Positions 39,141-50,900 are shown, counted from the first letter of the stretch. The stretch: 64,000 nucleotides of DNA from Paludibacterium denitrificans (GCF_009707705.1 NZ_WLYX01000002.1:118687-182686); one strand, 5' to 3'. Notes: generated by a model from the sequence alone, not told the origin. Numbers and translations: made by a program.

Positions 39141-39779
39141 TGACCTCGACTTTAGCCGACAGCTAAAAAAAGGGGGGGCCGCGCAGGTCTTGGAAAAGAT
39201 GTTGAGCAAGCGGTTGATGGCGTCTCCATCGACCACTATGCGGCGATATTTCGCCACAATCCAGTACACGCCTCTCACTCTGTAACGTGCGTAGTATGCA
39301 GGATAAGCTTCGTCAGATCCAAGATGGATTGCCGTGCTGGAGACCCCGCCTCTTTGGGATGAAAGAATTGTAGGTTTGCAGAGTTCGTGAAAAACGCGAT
39401 CCTTGATTTGTAAGGGATTTTTCACTTACGTGCACATGCGGGGAGCCTACCAACTTGCAGACTACGTGAATAATTCCTACAGAATTTGCGCTCTTTGTAA
39501 AAAAAATGTATCAAATGCGGTAAAATCAAAGACTTATAAAGTCTTTCCGTTTGGCTGTATCCATCTTTCAGGGCATTGCCCCAAACCCAGCAGAGACCCT
39601 CGTTCACCAACTCATAAAGCCAATCAGCTGTCATGATGTTCCGAAGAGGCTGATACGACTCCACTTTATGAGGCCATCAGGAAACCGGCTGGGCTTCACC
39701 GAAGTGACTGCCCTGCCGGTCGTTGGATTACTGCCCTCAGAAGTCACAAGTAGGTTGTAGGGGGAAGCATAGGCAGGGA
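39141..39779. other. Gene-poor stretch
   Basis: A minus-strand reading at 39200-39345 (AYPAYYARYRVRGVYWIVAK) looks protein-like but has no start and no known relative. Nothing else supported. Confidence 0.3.
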
Positions 39780-40145
39780 TTACTCGTCGTGAGATTGCAA
39801 CGGCGGATCACTTAGATCCAGAGTGACTCCCCCGATGGTCACGTTACCGACCATCCGGTAGGGGTCATCCTGATCCGTCTGGTAGACCACACGCCCCCCT
39901 TCCTTGGCAAGAGTACGACGTGCACGAGAATTGAGTTCTAAACTCTCATCACCTTGTTGTAGCAGTGTGGTGCGGGCTTCTTCCACTACTTCTTCCACTA
40001 ACGCCTGAGTCTGGGGAGGCAAGCGGTCAAAGATCTCCTGAGAATTGAGTGCAGAACTAGAGTAATCACCCTCAGGAACGAGTACTTCATTTTCCAATTT
40101 TTCGAAGCTCATCACGAGAGCCTGAATTTCATGTTTGATAGACAT
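39780..40145 (-). CDS. Hypothetical protein, 121 residues
   Basis: ATG 40145 with GGAAAGAG eight bases upstream decides the start. It begins MSIKHEIQALVMSFEKLENE and ends with a short beta-rich acidic tail (YRMVGNVTIGGVTLDLSD). The middle is a helical, Glu-rich stretch (EEVVEEARTTLLQQGDESLE). No family recognised. It follows the next gene by about 70 bp in the same direction. Confidence 0.6.
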   Translation of the reverse strand: MSIKHEIQALVMSFEKLENEVLVPEGDYSSSALNSQEIFDRLPPQTQALVEEVVEEARTTLLQQGDESLELNSRARRTLAKEGGRVVYQTDQDDPYRMVGNVTIGGVTLDLSDPPLQSHDE

Positions 40146-40213
40146 ACGACATCTCTTTCCAATTTCCAACGAGCTTACTGCGGACTTGGAAGCACCCAGC
40201 CCCACGTTTAGCA

Positions 40214-40919
40214 TTAGAACCAGCAGGCCAGAGTGTTCAGCGTGCTGCCGAAATCCTCTTCGTCTGAGATGAGGTGAATGGCTGGCGCCAATTTCCAATG
40301 CCCATCGGAATAGATTTGGCACAGGAACTCATGGGCATCTTCATCCTCATCCTCCGGCTCCATGTAGCGGAATACTGCCCCATCTACTTCGACGGTTTTC
40401 ACGGCCGTACCATCTTGGTAGAAGGCATCAAACAAGGCATGCCAAAGCCCATGGCCCTCGCGGATGAAACGCAGATGAGGCCCCTGTTGCAAACTGGTGG
40501 GCGTGAAAGGCAGCCGGTGCAGTTCGAGACCACCACTTTCAGCTTCAAGTGCCATCGCTTTGACCTGTTCAAGTGTCACTTTCGGGGGCGGCGGAATAAG
40601 CCCCCCGGCGAATAGCTTGATTGGTAGAAGAGACAGATTCGATGAATTCGTAATGGCCCATAAATGCATCAAAGTGCGCGATGCAGAACTTAGCCAATGG
40701 GGCGAAATGGGGGCTCTCTTGGATTAGTTTGGCCGTACGTAATGGATCAAGCTGGGGCTGAACAAATTTCCGAGCATTTTCGGCAGCCTTAACTTGGTCG
40801 TAGTTGCGGTCAAACAAGAGGTTGGCAACGAAGTTTCGTGCCTTAGTCATCGGATCAGCCGAGATACCAACTTCCTCGGCGGCGTGACGAAGACTATCCA
40901 CAATATGGGATACGGACAT
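40214..40919 (-). pseudogene. Hypothetical protein, probably one gene in two frames
   Basis: ATG 40919 starts MSVSHIVDSLRHAAEEVG, helical to about residue 97 (AFMGHYEFIES). A second frame overlapping by 104 bp then gives SLLPIKLFAGGLIPPPPKVT and a C-terminal domain FRYMEPEDEDEDAHEFLCQI. Joining them near 40625 gives about 235 residues and removes the overlap. If instead both frames are real, they would be two coupled small genes. No family recognised; plasmid backbone context. Confidence 0.5.
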
Positions 40920-41210
40920 GTGCTCTCCTAATATCAGCAGGCAGCCCGATTAACGCCTAACGCTGACATGAAAGTACATGCGAAAAATTGGTTTTACACA
41001 CTGTCCGACTCGGGCTAGCTCAACCCCGTGTGCAGGGCCCATACCCTAAGCAGGATATAGCTACGCTTAATCTATCTGAACGGGCTTCATTTTGCAATAA
41101 ATTCGCCGTGGTCTTTCAGTGGACACTAACTTAAGCTGGATGGACTGCCTCAACTTCCGGGACAGTCCACCAAGAATGGTTGGGGGGGGGGATAAGCAGT
41201 CGACCAAGTG
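40920..41210. other. Gene-free stretch with an IS end
   Basis: GTGGACACTAACTTAAG at 41121 is the inverted match of the sequence at 25285, followed by GGGACAGTCCA, probably an IS terminus. A run of ten G lies at 41184. Confidence 0.4.
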
Positions 41211-41214
41211 TTTG

Positions 41215-41600
41215 ATGGATGTATGGGCACAGGAGCGAGATCACGCGTAAGTTCTCGCGCCGAGTCCTTTGAAATCTGCAAAGATTGCGCCCTGCTCCGG
41301 AAGGTCTGGCGCAGCGCCGCCTATCGCAACCGCGAGTTGGGGGTACTGGGGAGCAAACTGCGGGTAGGTTTCTTCTACCCTCAGCACTGCAGGATCGATG
41401 CCCTCGGAGTTCAATACGTAAAACTTGAACAGGTCATCTACCCGGTTGCCTGCTTCTGGCAGGTATTCAATCGTGCCCGTGGATAATGCGTGTCAGGCAG
41501 ACCTCCTTGTCCGGGTTGTGTTGCAGCAGGAAGACACCAAAGTCGGTGGTGCTTACGCCCACGTCGATGACCATGAAAATCTCGCGCTGTGCCTCCGACG
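41215..41600 (-). pseudogene. Fragment of an Hsp70/actin-like ATPase
   Basis: From 41595: FMVIDVGVSTTDFGVFLLQH, the phosphate-2 loop of the Hsp70/actin fold (DxGxxTTDF). After a one-base shift near 41487, TIEYLPEAGNRVDDLFKFYV and NSEGIDPAVLRVE follow. Both ends are missing; the IS5 fragment at 41640 abuts the upstream side. Larger proteins of this build occur in mobile and defence regions. Confidence 0.5.
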
Positions 41601-41639
41601 TCCTCCCTGTATTGAGTTGCACGTCACTTTAGAGTCCAA

Positions 41640-41871
41640 TCCATGCCTGTGGCTTGTGGCGTCGGAGAAAGTTGGCTGCCGTCCCCGTTTGCCTGTGGTA
41701 GGTGCCAGCTAGTTTATGTCTTTATCGAGCTAAAGAAAGTGTTGCCCTCGTTGCTTGAGGGGCTGGTTGTAGGCATGCAAGTTGGTGGTCTGGTACTTGG
41801 GAGGAAGGGAGGGCTTGCTCATGCTATCATTCTACCGGACGTACACAAGCCCCGATTTGTGCAACAAAGCC
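41640..41871 (-). repeat. IS5 fragment: left end with start of the transposase gene
   Basis: Ends at 41871 with the complement of GGCTTTGTTGCACAAATC. The minus strand encodes a decayed transposase N-terminus (PPKYQTTNL, LKQRGQ, TGKRGR). Not able to move on its own. Confidence 0.8.
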
Positions 41872-41928
41872 GTCAATGGCATATGTAGGGACAGCTGAAG
41901 TTAGACTGATGAACATCAGAAATGAATA

Positions 41929-41957
41929 AGCAAAACCGCCAGAAGGCGGTTTTTGCT
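41929..41957. terminator. Bidirectional intrinsic terminator
   Basis: AAAACCGCC/GGCGGTTTT with AGAA loop, T-rich on both strands. On the minus strand it lies about 120 bp beyond the PemK-like gene. Confidence 0.8.
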
Positions 41958-42077
41958 TTAACTAAGGACATCATCAGTGGGCTTCTTAGGGCCGACGGTA
42001 CAACACGGCACTGTCCGCATTTCGTTGTACCCGATGGCGTAACCTTACATGGACTCAACGTGAATGTCAAGTCAGAT

Positions 42078-42786
42078 TTAGGCGTCCGAAACACTGCAAG
42101 CCATCTCAGACATTATCCTTCTGGCTACAGCATCCTCGAAGTTGTCCTCAAGTATTTCAGAATATTCCCGTGCTATAGCTTCATGAATTTCTGCAGTTTT
42201 TAACTGCATTTGTAACTGTTCTAACTGTTTCTGTAGCTCGATAATCTGTTTGTCACGCAGTGCAATTTGGTCATTTTTCTCTTCGACCACAGCTTGTGCC
42301 TCTACGCCATGAACGAGAGCACGCTGGATGCTTTTTTTATCCTCACCTTTCAGTACGGCTTTGAAGCTAGGGGGATGCTTTCGCCCCCCAAAATCGATCT
42401 CAGGAGCGAAAATACGGGTAGCAGACACATGTTCAACCATGCCACAGATCGCCCAACACTGCTTCTTGTAACTGGAGAATCCGGAAGGGGGCAATCATGT
42501 CTGTCACTTCTACACAAGACTGATCGTGTCCAGATGGTTGCACCGATGAGATCGGAACTACTTGCACCAAGCCAGTCGCTTTCCGCTGTGTTGCTTTTAG
42601 CACGATCGCCAAACGGCGTTTGGGCATGCTGCCAAGTTGGAAGCTTTCTGGGTAGCGCTTGTTTGATTTTACCTCCCCAGTTACTTTGCCAATCGACATG
42701 GGGTGGCCGTATTCCACCTCAACTAGATGAAATGGGCGTAAAAAGGCTTGCAGGATCTGCTTTTGCAACTTTTTCCGCTGTTTCAT
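42078..42786 (-). pseudogene. PemK/MazF-like toxin with coiled-coil tail, one frameshift
   Basis: ATG 42786 lies in a 4-bp ATGA overlap with the upstream gene. Residues 10-105 show the PemK-type barrel: VEVEYGHPMSIGKVTGEVKS, RRLAIVLKATQRKATGLVQV, VPISSVQP. After a shift near 42485 (CCCCC run) come KKQCWAICGMVEHVSATRIF and then about 70 residues of coiled coil (RDKQIIELQKQLEQLQMQLK). Standard PemK proteins stop at about 110 residues, so the tail is an addition. The family cuts mRNA; the tail may bind a partner or anchor the enzyme. Confidence 0.65.
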
Positions 42787-43130
42787 AATTTGCGTGAGGC
42801 ATCGATCTTTTTCCACCGGCGTCGTGACGTGAGGGCAACATCAAAGACCAATTGATGGGTTATCACGTCACTATGCCCCGCTACTTGCAAGACTTGCCAC
42901 CGATATTCAACTCGGCCGACAAATTTCTTCGACATGAAGATTTTTTCTTGCTGCCACTCGCCTGTAATCGAATCAGTCACAAACTCTGGGTTCGTAGGTA
43001 GCAATGCCTCCTCAATCCGATCGAGAACCTCCGTTCCAAGTAGCGTCTGCTGGCTAGTATTACCGTAGTGTTCGTAATAGTTGATAACGATAGAAGACAT
43101 GCGGGTTCTGGACTGTAATCGAAAAGTCAT
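42783..43130 (-). CDS. Hypothetical protein coupled to the PemK-like gene
   Basis: ATG 43130 with AAAGG nine bases upstream; 115 residues, TGA shared with the next ATG. Sequence MSSIVINYYEHYGNTSQQTL, GEWQQEKIFMSKKFVGRVEY and ITHQLVFDVALTSRRRWKKI suggests an alpha/beta fold with a basic end. It is not an AbrB, RHH or HTH antitoxin. Its position and coupling make it the candidate antitoxin or cofactor of the PemK-like protein (inference). Confidence 0.6.
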   Translation of the reverse strand: MTFRLQSRTRMSSIVINYYEHYGNTSQQTLLGTEVLDRIEEALLPTNPEFVTDSITGEWQQEKIFMSKKFVGRVEYRWQVLQVAGHSDVITHQLVFDVALTSRRRWKKIDASRKL

Positions 43131-43353
43131 TTTACTAGCCTTTCGATTCGTTGCACAAATTGGACCTAGACTGAACCCGCCATGGGCAGTTCAGGGTAGT
43201 GGCTCATGAGATATCTAGGAAAGGAGGGGCGATTCATGGCGCCAATCTTCTGGTGGCACTTCGACCTCGTCTTTTTCTTGGCGCGCATCAAATTGCGTAG
43301 TTCTTCGAGACGGGTCGCTACCACCACTTCGTTGTCGTTGAACGTGAAGGGGG

Positions 43354-43378
43354 CAAAAAGCCACCCGCTTGGGTGGCT
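43354..43378 (-). terminator. Intrinsic terminator of the DUF3606 gene
   Basis: AGCCACCC/GGGTGGCT stem with 4-nt loop, followed on the minus strand by TTTTT, 15 bp past the stop codon. Confidence 0.85.
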
Positions 43379-43392
43379 AGCAATAGTCCGCG

Positions 43393-43569
43393 CTATTTTT
43401 TAAGGTGTGAGCGTACTTGGGCTGCGGAGGTCCCAACCGCCTTGACTGCTGCAATCAACGTATCTTTGCTCACACCAAGCTCCTTGCACCAGTAATTGAC
43501 TTCGTACGGCTCATGAATGTTGATCCCGGTGGCATCCAGAGGGCGCGTAATCTTCAAATTGTCCGGCAT
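43393..43569 (-). CDS. DUF3606 protein
   Basis: ATG 43569 follows AAGGAG. 58 residues: INIHEPYEVNYWCKELGVSK, DTLIAAVKAVGTSAAQVRSH, LKK end. This is the DUF3606 signature (YEVxYWxKxxG...L..AVKAVG..a..V..hL). Function unknown; members are small, often plasmid- or island-borne and stress related. Single-gene transcript closed by the terminator just downstream. Confidence 0.85.
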   Translation of the reverse strand: MPDNLKITRPLDATGINIHEPYEVNYWCKELGVSKDTLIAAVKAVGTSAAQVRSHLKK

Positions 43570-43812
43570 GAAAATACTCCTTTAGTGGCGGTGTGGTGGC
43601 TTCATGCATATTGGGAATTGTTCAGGGTTTTTCAAGAAGGAATACATTGCAACTCTGTCCGAGAAGAGGCAAGTTGAAATGTTTTGATTAGACAAATGAC
43701 CTTATCATGGAGGCTTTTCATTGACGTTGGCATTTTAGTCGGCCACGATAAGCAAGTTTGAACACTGCTTCATCAGGGGTGAATCGCCCCGGTTCCTGTA
43801 GGCAATCCTGCC
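43570..43812. other. Intergenic stretch with dispersed repeat copies
   Basis: TTGACGTTGGCATT...CGATAAGCAA at 43720-43753 recurs at 59603-59636, and CCTGTAGGCAATCCTGCCCT at 43794 recurs at 55091. They are probably IS ends or scars; no gene. Confidence 0.4.
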
Positions 43813-44454
43813 CTATGATTGGACTGTCAAAGGGAAAAAATCCCGGATATCTGCAAAGCACCCATTTCCCCAAATGCGCGTCAACCCCAGATAGGCACTT
43901 TCAGCACTTGAGTACTCTACAAGTGGCATTTCCACCTTGTGTGACCGATCCGGAGCACACCAGTATGCCGAGGAGTCAAAGTTCATATGCTTTCGACAGG
44001 CAAAAGGGCGAACCTCATAAATCGAGCAAGCTCCATCGGTCAGGAAGGGGCAAGGGACACCATTGAAAGTTTCCAAATTATGTACTCTGCTACCCTGCAA
44101 AGGAGCGGGTCTTGCACCCACTTCTTTCTCAATAAGCGCTACCTCTAGTTGAGATACCATCACGTTCATGTGGCAACAAGCAGAACAGCCTTTCCCGCAG
44201 GCGATGTACGGTGCTGCGATGGCACCTAATTCGTTTAGCAGGTGATACAGTTTCCTCAGCTTACTGAAAGCGGATGCATTCTCCAGAGATAGCTGTCGTT
44301 GGATTGTATCCTCGCGTTGCTTGATCTTGGCAGGAATGGCTGCCGTGAATTTCTCGCTATTCGCCTTTGCGGTTTGAATATTCCTCTGGGCCAAAGGCTC
44401 CTGAGATACCTCGTCGCAGGGGGGCTGCTTAGCAGTCCTGATCAGCTCATTCAT
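43813..44454 (-). CDS. YkgJ-family cysteine cluster protein
   Basis: ATG 44454 follows AGGAG. Intact, 213 residues. The metal-binding Cys set is ACGKGCSACCHMNV, then VPCPFLTDGACSIYEVRPFA followed by CR, typical of the YkgJ/UPF0153 fold that holds a zinc or Fe-S centre. The N-terminal 70 residues are a charged helix. It is transcribed the same way as the VPA1262-family gene and begins 95 bp beyond it, so it may be the last gene of that operon. Confidence 0.8.
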   Translation of the reverse strand: MNELIRTAKQPPCDEVSQEPLAQRNIQTAKANSEKFTAAIPAKIKQREDTIQRQLSLENASAFSKLRKLYHLLNELGAIAAPYIACGKGCSACCHMNVMVSQLEVALIEKEVGARPAPLQGSRVHNLETFNGVPCPFLTDGACSIYEVRPFACRKHMNFDSSAYWCAPDRSHKVEMPLVEYSSAESAYLGLTRIWGNGCFADIRDFFPLTVQS

Positions 44455-44548
44455 TCACATCTCCTGCTTTCTTCTATTCATAGAAGGCGAAAAGTCCATG
44501 GGTAGTGTCCCCAAAGGGTTAAGTTCATGATCAAGACCTGACGTACCT

Positions 44549-47500
44549 TTATTTTGGTTCGTCGCGAGAGGCCGTGAGAGTTTCCACCTGATCTAGAAAC
44601 GAGGCAAGCTGGCCGGGATTGCTGGGGTCCCCCTTGATCGCCATTCTTCCATAGGTCTAATCAGTGCAAGTGCGCTAGCACACCGTGACAGCTCGTCCAG
44701 CTCATGACTGGTAATGCTGCGCTGGTATAGGTAGTACTGGCCCCACCGGGCAAAGGTCAGGATCCACATCGATACTACTAGGGCATCATCCCACCGGGTC
44801 CAGTCAGATGTGCTGGCGAGAGGCTGTTGCACAATCCTCCTTTGCCACTTCAGGATATCCTGCATTGATTTCAGGCTAGCCTGTTGTCGTTCGGGGCTGC
44901 TGTATGCAAACAGGAAGGCGGTGATGTTGGTCGTCTGGCCCTCTCGAGCGAGCTCAAACAGCCGCGATTGGTGCCTAGGTTTAGGCTCCAGCAAAGCAGC
45001 CAGTTCCTCACGCCAGATTTCGAAGGCATCATCGTTGTTGGCGCGGTCATCCCGCAACAAGGGGAAGATTACATCTCGGAATAACCAAGGCTCAGCCCAG
45101 GTCAGTTCTCGCATATGCCCGCGCATCGAGTCAACCACATGTCTTAGATCGTCAGCGGGAATTGTCGGCGGCAGTACCTCATGTAGAGCTGCAACTAGGC
45201 CGTTGTAGATCTCGACTTTCTTCGGGTCCCTTGTCGCACGATGAATCATCCAGCTCAGTGCCCGTACCTGCTCGGGGTAGGCAAAAGCGGCAACCAACTG
45301 CAGCACGATGGTGAGGCCTCCCGGTTTTTCCAGCTGCTGCTCAATTGCGTTCAGTCCCATCCACTGTAGCAAGCCGTTGCTACTGCGAACGAGCCGATCT
45401 CGTTGTCCCTTGCTGATGTCAAACTGCACTGACAGTGAAATCTCACTGACGATCTGGCTCAATAGGGATAGCTTCACCACGTCCCGGCCTTGTGGCTCGA
45501 TTGGCACACAAGCCATCTGTGCTTCGGCGATTACCAGCAGAGCGTCTGGGAAGTACCACCACAGAAACTTGATGGCGTAGTACTCTGACCAAGTCAGGGC
45601 TGTGAATTTTGTCGGATGGGACAAGTGATGTGGGTAATAAGGGCTATGTAGCAGGGCCTCGACTGGGTCCTGAAAGAACCGGACCTCTGCCACTGCCAAC
45701 TCCTTATCTACCTCGTTATGCACACGGTTGAACGATTCTTTTAGAAACTGAGCTAGGAACTCCAGAAAGTCACGCGCAGATTCGAGCCCGTGATCGTAGT
45801 GGTTCTCGGTACGGGAATAGGCGAGCACCTCGCCGAGCACCTCCCATGTCGCCGAGAAGCCCTCAAAGTTACCTTCTTGCTGTTTTAGGAATTTACGCAG
45901 GCTAGCCGTTACTGGCAGCACAAGCGAGTCATCCTTAAGCTGACCCAGCACGATCATCTGCTCTTTCAACGGCTTGCTGCTTAGGCCATGTAACGACAGC
46001 TCGCCGGTCCATGCGCTTAGTACATCGCCTGCTTGGACCTTCTCAAGGAAGCCAAGAGGCTCGTAGTGTCGAGGCACCGTCGGAGACGCTGTGGAATCGA
46101 AGAGAAGTCGCATCGATGGAGTTTCAGTTTCACCTTCGGGCTGTGCTTCTGTTGCATCCCGAACCAGCTCAGACTTGTATTGCTCAACCTTGAGCAGAAT
46201 ATCTGCAGGGATTGGAGTGACCAACAATGGTTGATTTTGGGCTGCAGCTTGAAATGAGTTGGATAGATGGAATCCGGCAATCGGTAACTTGTCCTGCCCC
46301 ATGATCAGGATGTAGCGATCATGTAGCTTGCCGTCCTTTAGGCCATAGATGCGTAGTTTGATGGGTTTTAGTAAAGGGCTGTTGCGCTCACAGTTTGCCA
46401 GCAAGTTGTTAATCCGTTCCTGAGGATATCTGTCGGATTTGCGACGCATAGCTCAGGCCTTCACCGGCAGGCTTGGGTAGAGACGTGAAGACAATATAGT
46501 CGGCTTCTTGGGCCGCACAAAGTAGTACTAACCCCAGACCGGCAGCCTCAAAATAGGGATCGAAAATTACTATCTGATGCTGATGGTACTTTGCCAGCAT
46601 CGCCTTGAACCACTCCACGAATTGAAGCTTTACCGCCGTTTCCCCTCCCCCAGCGCAGGAAGAACTGCCCCTCTGACTTCGGTGGATGGAGCCGTGCAAA
46701 AGGGAAATGAGATCGCGGTTAGCCGGAACCCAAGGGTCCACCTCGCGCCCACCAATAAGGTTGGTGAATCCTAGGTCGCCTCGATTGATCGTCAGTGCTG
46801 CTTTCACCCGCCCAGACACGGATGGATGAGTGGTTTTTTCCAACCAATCGAACTTGACCGGGTTGGTTTTGTGGCCTACCGCATGGCCCTGAAGATGGAC
46901 CTCTCGAATGTACCCGATCCTCCATCGGCAACACAGAGTGCTCTCGCGGGATTGGTCACCGTAGAAGCCGAATATCTCCAGTTCAGTGCTGTCGGTTCTA
47001 GCGTGCAACTGGTCGCTCAGCTCGAATTTGCATTCGAACACACCCTCCGTACTGCGTTCTGCAGTAGCGAGAGCTGCGTAAGCAATTTGGCCGTTATTCT
47101 CTATGCTCAGACGGAACTGAAAACCGCTAAAGTACGGTATCTGCATAGGATCAAATCGAGCGACCGAGGCGTGTGGAGCGTGGGTCCAGTTCACACTTAG
47201 CAAGGGTCGTTCAAGATCATCCAGTGCAGGAAAGACTAGTAGTTCAAGGTCCCCAAAGCGAGTGGCGTCAGCTCCACCGAAGTCCAGCCCTGTATCGACG
47301 TTGAGGTGCTTGATTACCGATTCGGCTAAGGCGACGTCACAGCCTTGTTCGAGACAGAACATCGTCACCTTGTCTGCTTGGGTTATCGAAGCGCTGAATG
47401 CTCCAGCCCCACCATGTGGACTGGAGAGAGAGTTCCGGTCATATGCATCGCGGTTGAGCAAATAGGCAACAGGACGGTAGACCAGATGATTTGCAGGGAG

Positions 47501-47936
47501 TGCCGTTGCGCCGAATCGTGATCTAAACTTGGCTGAACACCCAATTTTCATGTCTTCGCTAATTGCTGCAAGGGTTCGTCCGGCACTCAATTGCCGTAAA
47601 AAGTCTGCGCAGATGGTACTTTTGATGTACAGGTTTAGTCGGACGACTTGAATCTGACATCCACCTATGGCCTCGAAGCTCTCGTCGTCAGGGAGCGTAC
47701 CAGCGGTCGCTGGAATGGCTATAAGGGAGCAGGCGGCCATAAGCTATGAGATTTTCAATCGATTGATCGGACTTGATCTGCAAGATCCACAGCTGCAACG
47801 CACAGTTGCGGGACTCCTTCGAGAACAGCCGTGTAAGTCGGCCGTCATTAAGAAGGTCATCGAGAACAGGAACTATAGATTCCTTACAAGTACCATTCCG
47901 CATTCTATTGTTGTTTACCATCTGTTTTTCCGACAA
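44549..47936 (-). pseudogene. VPA1262-family protein with PLD-like motif, frameshifted
   Basis: Reconstructs to about 1,120 residues in four frames. N-terminus from 47936 or 47921: LTRLFSKESRNCALQLWILQ, IENLIAYGRLLPYSHSSDRW. Then (from 47740) FEAIGGCQIQVVRLNLYIKS, LDFGGADATRFGDLELLVFP. The middle has HQIVIFDPYFEAAGLGLVLL and LHDRYILIMG, resembling a phospholipase D-like active-site lysine-less HxxxxD arrangement. The 618-residue C-terminal part is helical. Breaks near 47700, 46440 and 44600 (true end ASFLDQVETLTASRDEPK). The family has no known activity; it travels with helicase genes in islands. Confidence 0.7.
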
Positions 47937-47984
47937 CTTATGATCGTCTCAATCGACCCGTGGCAGTCCACTACTCCTCCGGGA

Positions 47985-50900
47985 TCAACTCTTGATATCG
48001 ACGTGTCTGGACCAACTTTCCTGACAGTCGCCATTTTCTCGCGCAGCCTCGACGCTTCTCTTTGGCAGCTGATATAGCAGGTTCCAGAAATAATTCAGCT
48101 GCCCCCATTGGGTAACATCACCAATTACGTACAGTCGACACTGTGCTCTGGTGACCGCTACGTTGAGCAGGTTCGGCTTGCTTGCCGCCCAGCTTCGGGC
48201 GCCCGAACCAGCTTGGCCCTGGGCCGTACCCAGAACCAGAAAGACGATGTGCGCCTCTTTGCCCTGGAAGGTGTGGACGGTGCCGCATTCGATACCACCA
48301 AATCCCGCGTCGCTGACACGCTTCCGGCACGCCTGAGCGATCTTGCGGAAAGGCGAGATCACATAGACCTTGGTCTTGCCACTTTTCTCTCGCTGTAACT
48401 GCGCCAGACAGTCGAGCAGACAGGCGATTTCATCCTCTGAAACGGGGTGATTTACGCGGCTTGAGCGCACGTCAAACCATGCGCTTTCACCTAGGCTGCA
48501 GGAGAAGTCCTGTGGCGTAGGTTTGCCTGATTCGTCGACACGACCCTGCACCATCTGCCCGGCGTAGGCGATGTGATTGGCCACCGAGAACATCGGGTCA
48601 TCGCAGCGGCGGTGGGTGCGCAACGGCATGCCAGTCCACAGACGTTCAGGCGTGTCGTTCGAGGATGAACTACTGGTTTTCTCAACCCGAGAGCCGAAAG
48701 GCGTAATACGATCCGCCAACGTCTGCACGGGATTCGTCTATGGGCGACCAGTGCGTTGCTACGTCGTGGCGGCGTCGCAGCTCCTCAGCCAGCTCCGTGG
48801 AACGGTGAAAACCGGCTCAATCTGCAAGGGATCGCCGACGATAACCGCACGCTGACTGCGCCAGATCGCACCCGCCGCCGACTGCGGCGTGGCCTGACCC
48901 GCCTCGTCGATCAGCAGCCAGCCAAGGCTGTTCTTCCCCATGCCAACGAATAGCCGATCAAACGAAGCAAGGGTCGTGGAAACGACGGGTACAACGAAGA
49001 AGAGGGCATCCCACAGCAGCGGACGGTGCTCGGGAGACAGCTTGTCGCTCGAGCCGCCGGTTAGCATGCCATTCACCGCCCGCAGGTTGGCGATGAACTT
49101 GCTTTACGTTGGCCAACACGGTAAGGCGGTGAAGATCGACTGCGAGTAGAAAGAGCTTAGCGCGCAGTTCATCCAACTTGGGGCCGACAGTGATGCTGGC
49201 GCGGTGACGTGTATCGGCTTACAAGGCCCAGAACTGCGTATCGGGGAAGTGCTTGGCCCCTATTGCGTAGCCGCACTTGCAGCGCTCGCCGATGGGCTTC
49301 CAGTTCGCGCTCCAGCGCTACTCGCCCGGAGGAAACAGCTTTCTGCTGCTCTTGTCGCTGTCCCAATTGGGCTTCGGATACCGCTACTTCCTTGGACATT
49401 TCCGCGAGGGCAAACGAAGCGTCAGCCAAAGCTTGCGTCCGCGCCTCCGTGGACTGTCGTAAGTCTGCCATCCGGCGCGTCTCGCGGCCAAACAGCCCCA
49501 TCAGGCGGTCCCACAGGTTGCGTGGCGTGCCAGCACGTAGTTGCTCCAGTACGACCCGATTACCTTCGACGACAGTGCGCTGGGTAGCCACAGCAACGCG
49601 TTGTTGTGCAAGGGCCAGCTCGCGGGCTTGGATGTCCTGGCTAGGTGCCTGCTCTTCGGCCAAAAGGCTGCTCAACCGGCTTTGCTCGTCGTCGATGTGC
49701 TGGGCAGCCTTCTCAGCCCGCTCCAGCACCTTGCGACAGCTCTCAAATTCCGCCCGGAGCGCCAGAAATGCCTGCTTGGCCTTCTGCCATTCGTCCCGGT
49801 ACCGCCAGTACTGATCTGATGCCGCTTCGAGAAGCTGCTTCATTGACGGCGGCCGATCATCTGCAGTGGATGGTTTTTCAGTTTCTTCATCTGCCAGATC
49901 AGCGCTTACAAGTTGTTCCTCTCCCTGCGCCTTAGTTCCATCTGCTTGACGTTGGGGCAGGTATTCGTCGCGAAAGAAGCCTTGTGCGAACGAGCGCCGG
50001 TTGCCAGCATTGCCCGTGGCGGCGGCGATCGTCCCCCGTGTTTCGATGGGTTCTTTGTTCTCGTCCAGAACCTTCTGTGCTCGAAAGACTTCGCACATGA
50101 CATCCGCAAAATAGTCCACCGAACTGAACTCGTCTGCGACCTTCTTGCGTGCGGGCAACTCCTCGGGTGATGTTCTTGACCGCATTGTTGTTCGTACTGG
50201 TCACAACGATTGATGTGCTTAAGCAACCACATCGGCTTTTAGAGGAAAGAAACCCTTGCCCGTAACGGTTATCTTGTCCTCGAACAAAGCAACCGGGCGA
50301 TCCAGCGCCGCGATTCGCCGCGCCCTCTCTGTGACGATCTCGGCGATGACGTCGCATAGAAGCGTGGTCTTGCCAGTTCCCCGGAGGGCCATTAACGCCG
50401 ATGAGTCCCCTCAGCCTTGCCAAGCGAGTTCACCACCTGCGAAACTGCTGCTCGCTGCGCGAGGACGAGCGGGTGTTTGGGGGAGGCTTACCATCGTGCG
50501 CTGGGCAGCGCTTCGCACTGACGAGCCCCGCCATAGCGGTGTTGTCAGTGAGAATATCGACACGCTGCTCTTCTGTCAGCGCTGGCCCGAGATAAGCCCC
50601 CAATGCTTTGCCAAAGGGGTATTTTTTTCTGCCTGAGCGATCAATCGATCGAGGTCATTCAAGTAGAACGAGTTCAGGAAATCGGTCGCGCCTTGCAGGC
50701 CGTCATCCGGTAGCGCCGCTTGACTCGACTGGTCCGCACGACAACACGCCAGTCCAGACTCGGCTCGTTCGCAGCTTCGCCGAGCAGGCTGCCCACGATG
50801 CGCAGCTCCTCATCGAGTTCCTTCCAATCCAGAATGGCCTCGGCCGAAGCACGACTCGCAGTATTCGTACTGCCATCTTCCTGTTTCTGGTTTGCTGGGA

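Noticed and set aside
41922..42203. Plus-strand open frame starting MNKQNRQKAVFALT
   Set aside because: Its start lies inside an intrinsic terminator and most of it is antisense to the PemK-like gene tail.
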